Origin: Avena insularis
Lineage: Eukaryota > Streptophyta > Magnoliopsida > Poales > Poaceae
DNA: 64,000 nt
NCBI GenBank assembly: GCA_023614405.1
Contig: CM042684.1
Location: 537,958,682-538,022,681, forward strand
Reading direction: 5' to 3'
In this document: piece after piece, positions 12,201 to 25,800 of the stretch
Layout of the letters: each line of letters opens with the position of its first letter
Position numbering within the stretch: position 1 is the stretch's first letter
The notes under the pieces: generated by a model
What the model saw: only the letters and a program-made list of their open reading frames with translations
What the model was told of the DNA's origin: nothing
Database searches by the model: none
Position numbers and translations under genes: made by a program

Positions 12201-15200
12201 GATTTAAAACGACCGTAAGACTAGATACATGTTTGAGAGTTATGACAAAAAATTCGCTTTCGCTGCTTTTATGGCCATTTTCATGAGTTATTGCCCATTG
12301 TTTTGGGCTTCTTGGTGATTTACAAGGACCATAAGACCCTATACAGGATTGAGATTTATGACCAAAAACTCATTGCTTTGGCGCTTTTATGGCCATTTTC
12401 ATGATCTACTAACCATAGTTTTGGTTGTTCTAGGGCGATTTAAAATGAGCATAAAACACGATACAATGCTTCAAAGACATGACCAAAAACTCGTTGTTTT
12501 CGCTTTATGGACGCTTTTCATGATCTATTGCCCACGCTTTGGGGTTCGAGGTGATTTACAACCACCATAAGACCGTATACATGTTTGAGATTGATGACAA
12601 AAACTCATTGCTGCTGCTTTTATGCCCATTTTCATGAGCTATTAACCATAGTTTTGGGGTTCTATGGCGATTCACAACGACCGTAAGACTAGATACATGT
12701 TTGAGAGTTATGACCAAAAATTCATCGTTTCCGTGCTTTATGGCCGTTTTCATCAGCTATTGCCCATAGTTTTCGGCTTCTTGGGCGATTTACAACGATC
12801 AGAAGACCAATTACATGTTTCAGATTTATGACCAAAAACTCGCCTTTTTGCGCTTTTATGACCATTTTCATGAGCTATCGACCATATATTTGGGGTTCTA
12901 GGGCGATTTACAACGAGCGTAAGACCCGCACAATGCTTGAGATTATGACGAAAAACTTGTCCTTTTCGCTTTTTATGTCCATTTTCATGAGAAATAGCCC
13001 ACGCTTTGGGGTTCGAGGCGATTTACAACGTCAGAAGACCTAATACATGTTTGAGATCGATGACCAAAACACGCTGCTTTCACGCTTTATGGCCATGTTC
13101 ATGAGCTATTGCCCATAGTTTTGGGTTCTAGGGAGATTTAAAACGACCGTAAGACTAGTTACATGTTTGAGAGTTATGACAAAAAATTCGTCGTTTTCGC
13201 GCTTTATGGCCATTTTCATGAGGTATTGCCCATAGTTTTGGGCTTCTTGGGAGATTTACAAAGACCTTAAGACACAATACATGTTTGAGATTTATGACAA
13301 AAAAATCTCAGTTTAGGCGCTTTATGGTCATTTTCATGAGCTACTAACCATAGTTTTGGTTGTTCTAGGCGATTTAGAATGAGCATAAAACAGTATACAA
13401 TGCTTCAAAGACATGACCAAAAACTCGTTGTTTTCGCTCTTTATGGACGTTTTCATGATCTATTGCCCACAGTTTTGGGGTTCGAGGGTGATTTACAACG
13501 ACCATAAGACCAGATACATGTTTGAGATTGATGACAAAAACTCATTGCTTTTGCTTTTATGCCCATTTTCATGAGCTATTAACCATAGTTTTGGGGTTCT
13601 ATGGCGATTCACAACGACCGTAAGACTAGATACATGTTTGAGAGTTATGACCAAAAATTCATCGTTTCCGTGCTTTATGGCCGTTTTCATCAGCTATTGC
13701 CCATAGTTTTCGGCTTCTTGGGCGATTTACAACGACCGTAAGACCAATTACATGTTTCAGATTTATGACCAAAAACTCGCCCCTTTTGCGCTTTATGACC
13801 ATTTTCATGAGCTATTGACCATATATTTGGGGTTCTAGGGCGATTTACAACGAGCGTAAGACCCGGTACAATGCTTGAGATTATGACGAAAAACTTGTCC
13901 TTTTCGCTCTTTATGTCCATTTTCATGAGAAATAGCCCACAGTTTTGGGGTTCGAGGCGATTTACAACGGCCGTAAGACCTAATACATGTTTGAGATTGA
14001 TGACCGAAAACACGCTGCTTTCACGCTTTTATGGCCATGTTCATGAGCTATCGCCCATAGTTTTGGGTTCTAGGGAGATTTAAAACGACCGTAAGACTAG
14101 TTACATGTTTGAGAGTTATGACAAAACATTCGCTGCTTTCGCTGCTTTTATGGCCATTTTCATGAGTTATTGCCCATTGTTTTGGGCTTTTGGGTGATTT
14201 ACAATGACCTTAAGACCCAATACATGTTTGAGATTTATGACTAAAAACTCGCTGTTTTGGCGCTTTATGGTCATTTTCATGAGCTACTAACCATAGTTTT
14301 GGTTGTTCTAGGGCGATTTAGAATGAGCATAAAACAGTATACAATGCTTCAAAGACATGACCAAAAACTCGTTGTTTTCGCTCTTTATGGACGTTTTCAT
14401 GATCTATTGCCCACTGTTTTGGGGTTCGAGGGTGATTTACAACGACCATAAGACCGTATACATGTTTGAGATCGATGACAAAAACTCATTGCTTTTGCTT
14501 TTATGCCCATTTTCATGAGCTATTAACCATAGTTTTGGGGTTCTATGGCGATTCACAACGACCGTAAGACTAGATACATGTTTGAGAGTTATGACCAAAA
14601 ATTCATCGTTTCCGTGCTTTATGGCCGTTTTCATCAGCTATTGCCCATAGTTTTGGGTTCTAGGGAGATTTAAAACGACATTGTGACCAATTACTTGTTT
14701 CTGATTTATGACCAAAAACTCTCCCATTTTGGGCTTTATGACCATTTTCATTAGCTATTTACCATTTTTTTGGGGTTCTAGGGCGATTTACAACGAGCGT
14801 AAGACCCGGTACAATGCTTGAGATTATGACAAAAACTTGTCCTTTTCGCTCTTTATGTCCATTTTCATGAGAAATAGCCCACGGTTTTGGGGTTCGAGGC
14901 GATTTACAACGGCCGTAAGACCTAATACATGTTTGAGATCGATGACCACCAAAACACGCTGCTTTCACGCTTTATGGCCATGTTCATGAGCTATTGCCCA
15001 TAGTTTTGGGTTCTAGGAGATTTAAAACGACTGTAAGACTAGTTACATGTTTGAGAGTTATGACAAAAATTCTCGCTTTTGCCGCTTTTATGGCCATTTT
15101 CATGAGTTATTGCCCATTGTTTTGGGCTTCTTGGTGATTTACAATGACCTTAAGACCCAATACATGTTTGAGATTTATGACTAAAACTCATTGCTTTGGC

Positions 15201-18200
15201 GCTTTTATGGTCATTTTCATGAGCTACTAACCATAGTTTTGGTTGTTCTAGGGCGATTTAGAATGAGCATAAACAAAGATACAATGCTTCAAAGACATGA
15301 CCAAAAACTCGTTGTTTTCGCTTCTTTATGGACGCTTTCATGATCTATTGCCCACGCTTTTGGGGTTCGAGGTGATTTACAACGCACCATAAGACCAGAT
15401 ACATGTTTGAGATTGATGACAAAAACTCGCTGCTGCTTTTATGCCCATTTTCATGAGCTATTAACCATAGTTTTGGGGTTCTATGGCGATTCACAACGAC
15501 CGTAAGACTAGATACATGTTTGAGAGTTATGACCAAAAATTCATCGTTTCCGTGCTTTATGGCCGTTTTCATCAGCTATTGCCCATAGTTTTCGGCTTCT
15601 TGGGCGATTTACAACGACCGTAAGACCAATTACATGTTTCAGATTTATGACCAAAAACTCGCCCCTTTTGCGCTTTATGACCATTTTCATGAGCTATTGA
15701 CCATATATTTGGGGTTCTAGGGCGATTTACAACGAGCGTAAGACCCGGTACAATGCTTGAGATTATGACGAAAAACTTGTCCTTTTCGCTCTTTATGTCC
15801 ATTTTCATGAGAAATAGCCACAGTTTTGGGGTTCGAGGCGATTTACAACGGCCGTAAGACCTAATACATGTTTGAGATTGATGACCAAAAACACGTCTTT
15901 TTCACGCTTTATGGCCATGTTCTTGAGCTTTTGCCAATTGTTTTGGTTTCTAGGGATATTTAAAACGACCGTAAGACTAGTTACATGTTTGAGAGTTATG
16001 ACGTGCTTTATGGCCATTTTCATGAGTTATTGCCCATTGTTTTGGGCTTCTTGGGTGATTTACAATGACCTTAAGACCCAATACATGTTTGAGATTTATG
16101 ACTAAAAACTCGTTCTTTTGGCGCTTTATGGTCATTTTCATGAGCTACTAACCATAGTTTTGGTTGTTCTAGGGCGATTTAGAATGAGCATAAAACAGTA
16201 TACAATGCTTCAAAGACATGACCAAAAACTCGTTGTTTTCGCTCTTTATGGACGTTTTCATGATCTATTGCCCACGCTTTGGGGTTCGAGGGTGATTTAC
16301 AACCACCATAAGACCGTATACATGTTTGAGATTGATGACAAAAACTCGCTGCTTTCGCTTTATGCCCATTTTCATGAGCTATTAACCATAGTTTTGGGGT
16401 TCTATGGCGATTCACAACGACCGTAAGACTAGATACATGTTTGAGAGTTATGACCAAAAATTCATCGTTTCCGTGCTTTATGGCCGTTTTCATCACATAT
16501 TGCCCATAGTTTTGGGCTTCTTGGCGATTTACAACGACCGTAAGACCAATTACATGTTTCAGATTTATGACCAAAACTCGCTTTTGCGCTTTTATGACCA
16601 TTTTCATGAGCTATCGACCATATATTTGGGGTTCTAGGGCGATTTACAACGAGCGTAAGACCCGAGACAATGCTTGAGATTATGACTAAAAACTTGTCCT
16701 TTTCGCTTTTTATGTCCATTTTCATGAGAAATAGCCCACGCTTTGGGGTTCGAGGCGATTTACAACTACCGTAAGACCTAATACATGTTTGAGATTGATG
16801 ACCAAAACACGCTGCTTTCACGCTTTATGGCCATGTTCATGAGCTAGGGCCCATTGTTTTGGTTTATTGGTATATTTAAAACGACCGTAAGACTAGATAC
16901 ATGTTTGAGAGTTATGACCAAAAATTCATCGTTTCCGTGCTTTATGGCCATTTTCATGAGTTATTGCCCATTGTTTTGGGCTTCTTGGGTGATTTACAAT
17001 GACCTTAAGACCCAATACATGTTTGAGATTTATGACTAAAAACTCATTGCTTTTGGCGCTTTATGGTCATTTTCATGAGCTACTAACCATAGTTTTGGTT
17101 GTTCTAGGGCGATTTAGAATGAGCATAAAACAGTATACAATGCTTCAAAGACATGACCAAAAACTCGTTGTTTTCGCTCTTTATGGACGTTTTCATGATC
17201 TATTGCCCACAGTTTTGGGGTTCGAGGGTGATTTACAACGACCATAAGACCAGATACATGTTTGAGATTGATGACAAAAACTCATTGCTTTGCTTTTATG
17301 CCCATTTTCATGAGCTATTAACCATAGTTTTGGGGTTCTATGGCGATTCACAACGACCGTAAGACTAGATACATGTTTGAGAGTTATGACCAAAAATTCA
17401 TCGTTTCCGTGCTTTATGGCCGTTTTCATCAGCTATTGCCCATAGTTTTCGGCTTCTTGGGCGATTTACAACGACCGTAAGACCAATTACATGTTTCAGA
17501 TTTATGACCAAAAACTCGCCCCTTTTGCGCTTTATGACCATTTTCATGAGCTATTGACCATATATTTGGGGTTCTAGGGCGATTTACAACGAGCGTAAGA
17601 CCCGGTACAATGCTTGAGATTATGACTAAAAACTTGTACTTTTCGGTATTTATTTACATTTTCATGAGAAATAGCCCACGCTTTGGGTTTCGAGGCTATT
17701 TACAACGGCCTTAAGACCTAATACTTTTTTGAGATTGATGACAAAAAACACGTCTTTTTCACGCTTTATGGCCATGTTCATGAGCTATTGCCCATAGTTT
17801 TGGGTTCTAGGGAGATTTAAAACGACCGTAAGACTAGTTACATGTTTGAGAGTTATGACAAAAAATTCGTCGTTTTCGCGCTTTATGGCCATTTTCATGA
17901 GTTATTGCCCATTGTTTTGGGCTTCTTGGGTGATTTACAATGACCTTAAGACCCAATACATGTTTGAGATTTATGACTAAAAACTCACTGTTTTGGCGCT
18001 TTATGGTCATTTTCATGAGCTACTAACCATAGTTTTGGTTGTTCTAGTGCGATTTAGAATGAGCATAAAACAGTATACAATGCTTCAAAGACATGACCAA
18101 AAACTCGTTGTTTTCGCTCTTTATGGACGTTTTCATGATCTATTGCCCACTGTTTTGGGGTTCGAGGGTGATTTACAACGACCATAAGACCAGATACATG

Positions 18201-21200
18201 TTTGAGATTGATGAAAAAAACTCGCCATTTTCGCGCTTTATGCCCATTTTCATGAGCTATTAACCATAGTTTTGGGGTTCTATGGCGATTCACAACGACC
18301 GTAAGACTAGATACATGTTTGAGAGTTATGACCAAAAATTCATCGTTTCCGTGCTTTATGGCCGTTTTCATCAGCTATTGCCCATAGTTTTCGGCTTCTT
18401 GGGCGATTTACAACGATAGTGTGACCAATTACATGTTTCAGATTTATGACCAAAAACTCGCCCCTTTTGCGCTTTATGACCATTTTCATGAGCTATTGAC
18501 CATATATTTGGGGTTCTAGGGCGATTTACAACGAGCGTAAGACCCGGTACAATGCTTGAGATTATGACGAAAAACTTGTCCTTTTCGCTCTTTATGTCCA
18601 TTTTCATGAGAAATAGCCCACAGTTTTGGGGTTCGAGGCGATTTACAACGGCCGTAAGACCTAATACATGTTTGAGATTGATGACCAAAAACACGCTGCT
18701 TTCACGTTTTATGGCCATGTTCATGAGCTATTGCCCATAGTTTTGGGTTCTAGGGAGATTTAAAACGACCGTAAGACTAGTTACATGTTTGAGAGTTATG
18801 ACAACAAATTCGTCGTTTTCGCGCTTTATGGCCATTTTCATGAGTTATTGCCCATTGTTTTGGGCTTCTTGGGTGATTTACAATGACCTTAAGACCCAAT
18901 ACATGTTTGAGATTTATGACTAAAAACTCGCTGTTTTGGCGCTTTATGGTCATTTTCATGAGCTACTAACCATAGTTTTGGTTGTTCTAGGGCGATTTAG
19001 AATGAGCATAAAACAGTATACAATGCTTCAAAGACATGGCCAAAAACTCGTTGTTTTCGCTCTTTATGGACGTTTTCATGATCTATTGCCCACAGTTTTG
19101 GGGTTCGAGGGTGATTTACAACGACCATAAGACCAAATACATGTTTGAGATCGATGACAAAAACTCGCATTGCGCTTTATGCCCATTTTCATGAGCTATT
19201 AACCATAGTTTTGGGGTTCTATGGCGATTCACAACGACCGTAAGACTAGATACATGTTTGAGAGTTATGACCAAAAATTCATCGTTTCCGTGCTTTATGG
19301 CCGTTTTCATCAGCTATTGCCCATAGTTTTCGGCTTCTTGGGCGATTTACAACGACCGTAAGACCAATTACATGTTTCAGATTTATGACCAAAAACTCGC
19401 CCCTTTTGCGTTTTATGACCATTTTCATGAGCTATTGACCATATATTTGGGGTTCTAGGGCGATTTACAACGAGCGTAAGACCCGGTACAATGCTTGAGA
19501 TTATGACGAAAAACTTGTCCTTTTCGCTCTTTATGTCCATTTTCATGAGAAATAGCCCACAGTTTTGGGGTTCGAGGCGATTTACAACGGCCGTAAGACC
19601 TAATACATGTTTGAGATCGATGACCAAAAACACGTCGTTTTCACGCTTTATGGCCATGTTCATGAGCTATTGCCCATAGTTTTGGGTTCTAGGGAGATTT
19701 AAAACGACCGTAAGACTAGTTACATGTTTGAGAGTTATGACAAAAATTCGTCGTTTTCGCGCTTTATGGCCATTTTCATGAGTTATTGCCCATTGTTTTG
19801 GGCTTTGGGTGATTTACAATGACCTTAAGACCCAATACATGTTTGAGATTTATGACTAAAACTCGCTGTTTTGGCGCTTTATGGTCATTTTCATGAGCTA
19901 CTAACCATAGTTTTGGTTGTTCTAGGGCGATTTAGAATGAGCATAAAACAGTATACAATGCTTCAAAGACATGACCAAAAACTCGTTGTTTTCGCTCTTT
20001 ATGGACGTTTTCATGATCTATTGCCCACTGTTTTGGGGTTCGAGGCGATTTACAACCACCATAAGACCGTATACATGTTTGAGATCGATGACAAAAACTC
20101 GCATTTGCTGCTTTTATGCCCATTTTCATGAGCTATTAACCATAGTTTTGGGGTTCTATGGCGATTCACAACGACCGTAAGACTAGATACATGTTTGAGA
20201 GTTATGACCAAAAATTCATCGTTTCCGTGCTTTATGGCCGTTTTCATCAGCTATTGCCCCTAGTTTTCGGCTTCTTGGGCGATTTACAACGCAAGTAAGA
20301 CCAATTACATGTTTCAGATTTATGACCAAAACTCGCCTTTTTGCGCTTTTATGACCATTTTCATGAGCTATTGACCATATATTTGGGGTTCTAGGGCGAT
20401 TTAGAATGAGCGTAAGACCCGCATACAATGCTTGAGATTATGACCAAAACTTGTCCTTTTCGCTCTTTATGTCCATTTTCATGAGAAATAGCCCACAGTT
20501 TTGGGGTTCGAGGGGATTTACAACGGCCGTAAGACCTAATACATGTTTGAGATCGATGACCAAAACACGCTGCTTTTCACGCTTTATGGCCAAGTTCATG
20601 AGCTATAGCCCATAGTTTTGGGTTCTAGGGAGATTTAAAACGACCGTAAGACTAGTTACATGTTTGAGAGTTATGACAAAAAATTCGTCTTTTTGGTGCT
20701 TTATGGCCTTTTTCATGAGTTTTTTCCCATTTTTTTGGGCTTCTTGGGTGATTTACAATGACCTTAAGACCCAATACATGTTTGAGATTTATGACTAAAA
20801 CTCATTGCTTTGGCGCTTTATGACCATTTTCATGAGCTATTGACCATATATTTGGGGTTCTAGGGCGATTTAGAATGAGCATAAAACAGTATACAATGCT
20901 TCAAAGACATGACCAAAAACTCGTTGTTTTCGCTCTTTATGGACGTTTTCATGATCTATTGCCCACAGTTTTGGGGTTCGAGGGTGATTTACAACGACCA
21001 TAAGACCAGATACATGTTTGAGATTGATGACAAAAAACTCGCCGTTTTCGCGCTTTATGCCCATTTTCATGAGCTATTAACCATAGTTTTGGGGTTCTAT
21101 GGCGATTCACAACGACCGTAAGACTAGATACATGTTTGAGAGTTATGACCAAAAATTCATCGTTTCCGTGCTTTATGGCCGTTTTCATCAGCTATTGCCC

Positions 21201-22848
21201 ATAGTTTTCGGCTTCTTGGGCGATTTACAACGACCGTAAGACCAATTACATGTTTCAGATTTATGACCAAAACTCGCCTTTTCGCGTTTTATGACCATTT
21301 TCATGAGCTATTGACCATATATTTGGGGTTCTAGGGCGATTTACAACGAGCGTAAGACCCGGTACAATGCTTGAGATTATGACGAAAAACTTGTCCTTTT
21401 CGCTCTTTATGTCCATTTTCATGAGAAATAGCCACAGTTTTGGGGTTCGAGGCGATTTACAACGGCCGTAAGACCTAATACATGTTTGAGATTGATGACC
21501 AAAAACACGTCGTTTTCACGCTTTATGGCCATGTTCATGATCTATTGCCCATAGTTTTGGTTTATAGGTAGATTTTAAACTACCGTAAGACTAGTTACGT
21601 GTTTGTGAGTTATGACAAAAAATCGCTGCTTTCGCTTTATGGCCATTTTCATGAGTTATTGCCCATTGTTTTGGGCTTCTTGGGTGATTTACAATGACCT
21701 TAAGACCCAATACATGTTTGAGATTTATGACTAAAAACTCGCTGTTTTGGCGCTTTATGGTCATTTTCATGAGCTACTAACCATAGTTTTGGTTGTTCTA
21801 GGGCGATTTAGAATGAGCATAAAACAGTATACAATGCTTCAAAGACATGACCAAAAACTCGTTGTTTTCGCTCTTTATGGACGTTTTCATGATCTATTGC
21901 CCACAGTTTTGGGGTTCGAGGGTGATTTACAACGACCATAAGACCAGATACATGTTTGAGATTGATGACAAAAAACTCATCCTTCTCGCACTTTATGGCC
22001 ATTTTCATGAGCTATTAACCATAGTTTTGGGGTTCTATGGCGATTCACAACGACCGTAAGACTAGATACATGTTTGAGAGTTATGACCAAAAATTCATCG
22101 TTTCCGTGCTTTATGGCCGTTTTCATCAGCTATTGCCCATAGTTTTCGGCTTCTTGGGCGATTTACAACGACCGTAAGACCAATTACATGTTTCAGATTT
22201 ATGACCAAAAACTCGCCCCTTTTGCGCTTTATGACCATTTTCATGAGCTATTGACCATATATTTGGGGTTCTAGGGCGATTTACAACGAGCGTAAGACCC
22301 GGTACAATGCTTGAGATTATGACGAAAAACTTGTCCTTTTCGCTCTTTATGTCCATTTTCATGAGAAATAGCCCACAGTTTTGGGGTTCGAGGCGATTTA
22401 CAACGGCCGTAAGACCTAATACATGTTTGAGATTGATGACCAAAAACACGTCGTTTTCACGCTTTATGGCCATGTTCATGAGCTATTGCCCATAGTTTTG
22501 GGTTCTAGGGAGATTTAAAACGACCGTAAGACTAGTTACATGTTTGAGAGTTATGACAAAAAATTCGTCGTTTTCGCGCTTTATGGCCATTTTCATGAGT
22601 TATTGCCCATTGTTTTGGGCTTCTTGGGTGATTTACAATGACCTTAAGACCCAATACATGTTTGAGATTTATGACTAAAAACTCGCTGTTTTGGCGCTTT
22701 ATGGTCATTTTCATGAGCTACTAACCATAGTTTTGGTTGTTCTAGGGCAATTTAAAATGAGCATAAAACCTGATACAATGTTTGAGAGTCATCACCAAAA
22801 ACTCGTTGTTTTCTCTCTTTATGGACGTTTTCATGAGCTATCAGAAAA

Positions 22849-25800
22849 GGGGAGGAGCGGCCAAGGGCCAACACTCCTATCAAAAAAGGTTTCCGCCCCG
22901 CTTTATAAATAAAGCAAAATCCATATACAACCAAGTTTGTCCACAACACAAATGGCCAAGGCCAATGAAAGAAAAACAGATAAAGACACACCGTCCGCTG
23001 GGGCCACAGCACAAGAAGGCCCAAAGAAAACTAAAGCCAAAAAGGAGGAATCGGCACGGGTGTGCAGCGACCGCGAAGGATAGCATCATGGGGGGTCGGG
23101 GCTGAGAGGTGTTAACGTGTAACTCTTAGCGTCTGAATGGTGCCATCCAGGTGCTCCTGGTCCCGCTGGCTAGATAGCGGGTACCACTATTGCAGGTAGG
23201 CAAGAAGAGAAAAACATAGTTAGAGGCACGACTAGGGAAGATCAAATCACCATTTTGTTCCACATGTTCTAAAGGGTCCAGATATTGCCGCAAATACTAA
23301 CCAGAAGAGGCGGTGCCTCCTTCCGGTACAGTTTGCCTCTGTTTTCGGGAACTCCCGATGTCTTGGGCCTACCATGAAGGCCAAGGGTTTCTCGGACGAA
23401 GCTCCAGAGAAACTGAGCGGCTAGGAAGTGAACATAATGTGAGTACACGTTTATGGTGTCCCACAAAGAGGACACAAGCGATTGCCAGGACCATTCTGTT
23501 TCGCCAGCTCAACTCCTGGGAAGACGGTCTCGGAGGAGTTGCCAAACAAAGATACGAATGCTGAGGGAAGGGATGACTTCCAAAGAGGGGACGTCCATTC
23601 CAAATCAGAACCCTTGAACAGGGTCCCCTACTTCAAGATAACTAAAAAAAACCTTGCAGGGGAAGGGCGCCAGGAGACCGAGTCCCTCGCCATGGATAGG
23701 GAATCGGGAAAGGATGCCCTCAGCCGCTGAAAATCGGTAGCCTCGACCAAGATAAAGGTCCTGCAGAACGGGATGTTCCATAGGCCCTTGTGTCATGCCT
23801 CGACCACCAGCATGGAGGGAGATGCATAGATGGAAAAGAGGGTTGGGTACTCCTAGGAGAGTGGGGTATCTGATAGCCACGGGTCTAGCTAGAGAAGCAC
23901 GGCCTGGCTATCGCCCAGACTAAAGGAGGCCCCAAGGCATATGCCATGCTTGATATTCTGGATGGCTCACCAAAACTGGGAGCCTACCGCCGCTCGCATG
24001 GTAGAAGAGGTTGGCCATAGAGGTATTTGGCTTTAATGAGCTGTAGCCAAAGTCCTCCATCATCTGTAAGGATACGCTAGACCCATTTCAGCATCAAGGC
24101 AACGTTTAAGCATCGTGAGTCAAGAATCCCTATGCCCCTAAGGGAATTGGGGCGCAAATGTCTACCCACTTAACCATATGGTATTTCTGATGGCCATCTC
24201 TGGCCAGCCATAAGAACCAGGATAACTCTTTCGCGAAGTCCGCATGGGCCCCCTCATGTAAGAGGTATAGACCCATCTGCTACATAGGGAGGCTAGACAG
24301 ACACGATTTGATCAACATCGTCTTGCTCCCCTTATTCATGAGTCTCGCTCTCCAGGGTTTAGCTTTCAACCAAACCCTCGTGACCAGGGGACAAGGTCCT
24401 TGATCAGTACCCGTGCCTCTCGAATCGGCATCCCTAGGTACGTGATGGGGAAGTCGGACAACCTATAGTTGAGGTTGTCTGATATCCGTTATTTGTCCTC
24501 ATCTGAGTATCCCAAGATCATAAACTCACTTTTATCAAAGATGATCTTGAGGCCAGACATGGTCTCCAAGCATAGAAGCTGGAATTTGAGGTTGATGATA
24601 TCAAGCTCCGAGCCCTACACCATGATCATGGTATCATCCGCATATTGGAGGTGAGATATTCCCTCTCCGGGGATAAGATGCCCCACCACACCAGTCATAT
24701 GGCCAGAGATCTTGGCCCTATCCAAGATCTCCGCAAGGGCATCTACCGCGGAGTTAAACAGGAGGGGAGAGATCAGATCCCCCTGTCTCACTCGAAAGTA
24801 CGGACCAACCTCCCCATTAATATTGATTGCGATATTTCCACTCATGACAAACTACATGATCCAGCAAATCACTCTATCATCAAACCCCCTCCTCTCAAGA
24901 ACTAGCCTGAGGAAGTCCCGGTCCATACAGTCGCAGGCCTTCTGGAAATCCAACTTGAGGAACACTCCCTTATGGTGGCGAACCTTGACTTCATGAATAA
25001 TCTCATGAAGAGCAAGGACGTCATCATGAATCAAACATCCTTTCAATAAGGCGAACTGGACAAGGTGAGTGAGATGTTCTAGAACTGGAGTGATCCAAGA
25101 GGCACATATACTTTAGAAAATTTGTGTTGGATGACATTAATCACCATGATCGGCCTAAATTGACGAATATCCATGGCCCCCACTATTTTGGGGATCAAGG
25201 TAAACACCCCAAAGTTAAGGAGAGACATCACCAAGGTCCTAATGTAGAATTCCTGGACTATCGACAGGATGATTGCCTACAACTGCTCCCATAAGGTCTG
25301 GAAGTAGATGACCGGAAGACCATCCAGACCTGGGGCTGAGTTGCACTTCATGGACTTAATCGCATTGGTCACCTCCTCTGGGAGAAATGGGAGTGTAAGT
25401 CCCATGTTCTTAGAGGTGGTGACCATAGCCCCCTCCGACCAGAAGTTCGGGGCCAGAAAGATTCCGGAGCATGGGGAAGTTGAGAACAAACCCTTGTAGA
25501 AGGTATAGATATGGGAGGAGATCTCCTTCGCGGATCCTCGAGAAGGGAATCCTTCTCCCAAAGGCAAGGGATCAAACATTTCCTCCTCCTACCATTAGCA
25601 ATGGTATGGAAGTAGGTTGTGTTCTACTCCCCCGGAGAGTCCAGTTCTGATGAGTCCACTGTTGCTAGAATGCCTCTTCTCTCTTATAGATCTCCATAAT
25701 GGACGTCTCGAGGGCATACCTATGGGACCACTCTTCAGCCGAAAGGCCTATCCGATCGGCTTCCTGGTCAAGCGCTTGTATCTCTTGGAGGAGGGACTCC

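Larger units (their letters stand above)
1..22848 (+). repeat. 118-bp satellite array organised as a ~940-bp, 8-subunit higher-order repeat
   Basis: The whole stretch is built from a unit of about 118 bp that starts GATTTACAACGACCGTAAGA and ends TTTTGGGGTTCTAGGGC. Eight distinguishable subunits recur in fixed order: A (GAGCATAAAACA, CTTCAAAGACATG), B (GATGACAAAAACTCG, GAGCTATTAACC), C (GATTCACAAC, TTTCCGTGC), D (GTTTCAGATTTATG, ATATATTTGGGG), E (GAGCGTAAGACCCGG, GAGAAATAGCCCA), F (GGCCGTAAGACCTAA, CCATGTTCATG), G (GATTTAAAACG, GAGTTATTGCCCATTG) and H (AATGACCTTAAGACCC, GGTTGTTCTAGGG). The A landmark falls at 3, 943, 2114, 3057, 3992, 4929, 5870, 6809, 7748, 8691, 9624, 10570, 11509, 12447, 13381, 14325, 15265, 16186, 17121, 18061, 19004, 19939, 20877, 21815 and 22759. 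Spacing is 921-946 bp except one of 1171 bp. Open frames here are accidental. The monomer length and the CTATTGCCCACGCTTTGGGG segment recall the pSc119.2/120-bp family of rye and wheat; that link is from memory. Confidence 0.97.

Noticed and set aside
1..22848. GGTTCGAGG in subunits A and E resembles a tRNA or SINE B box
   Set aside because: No A box at the right distance, no cloverleaf folding, and the last position of the B box does not match. It is satellite sequence.
1..22848. Telomere or centromere identity of the array
   Set aside because: No TTTAGGG runs are present, and no centromeric retroelement is inserted in the array. Subtelomeric position is only a guess from resemblance to a known family.
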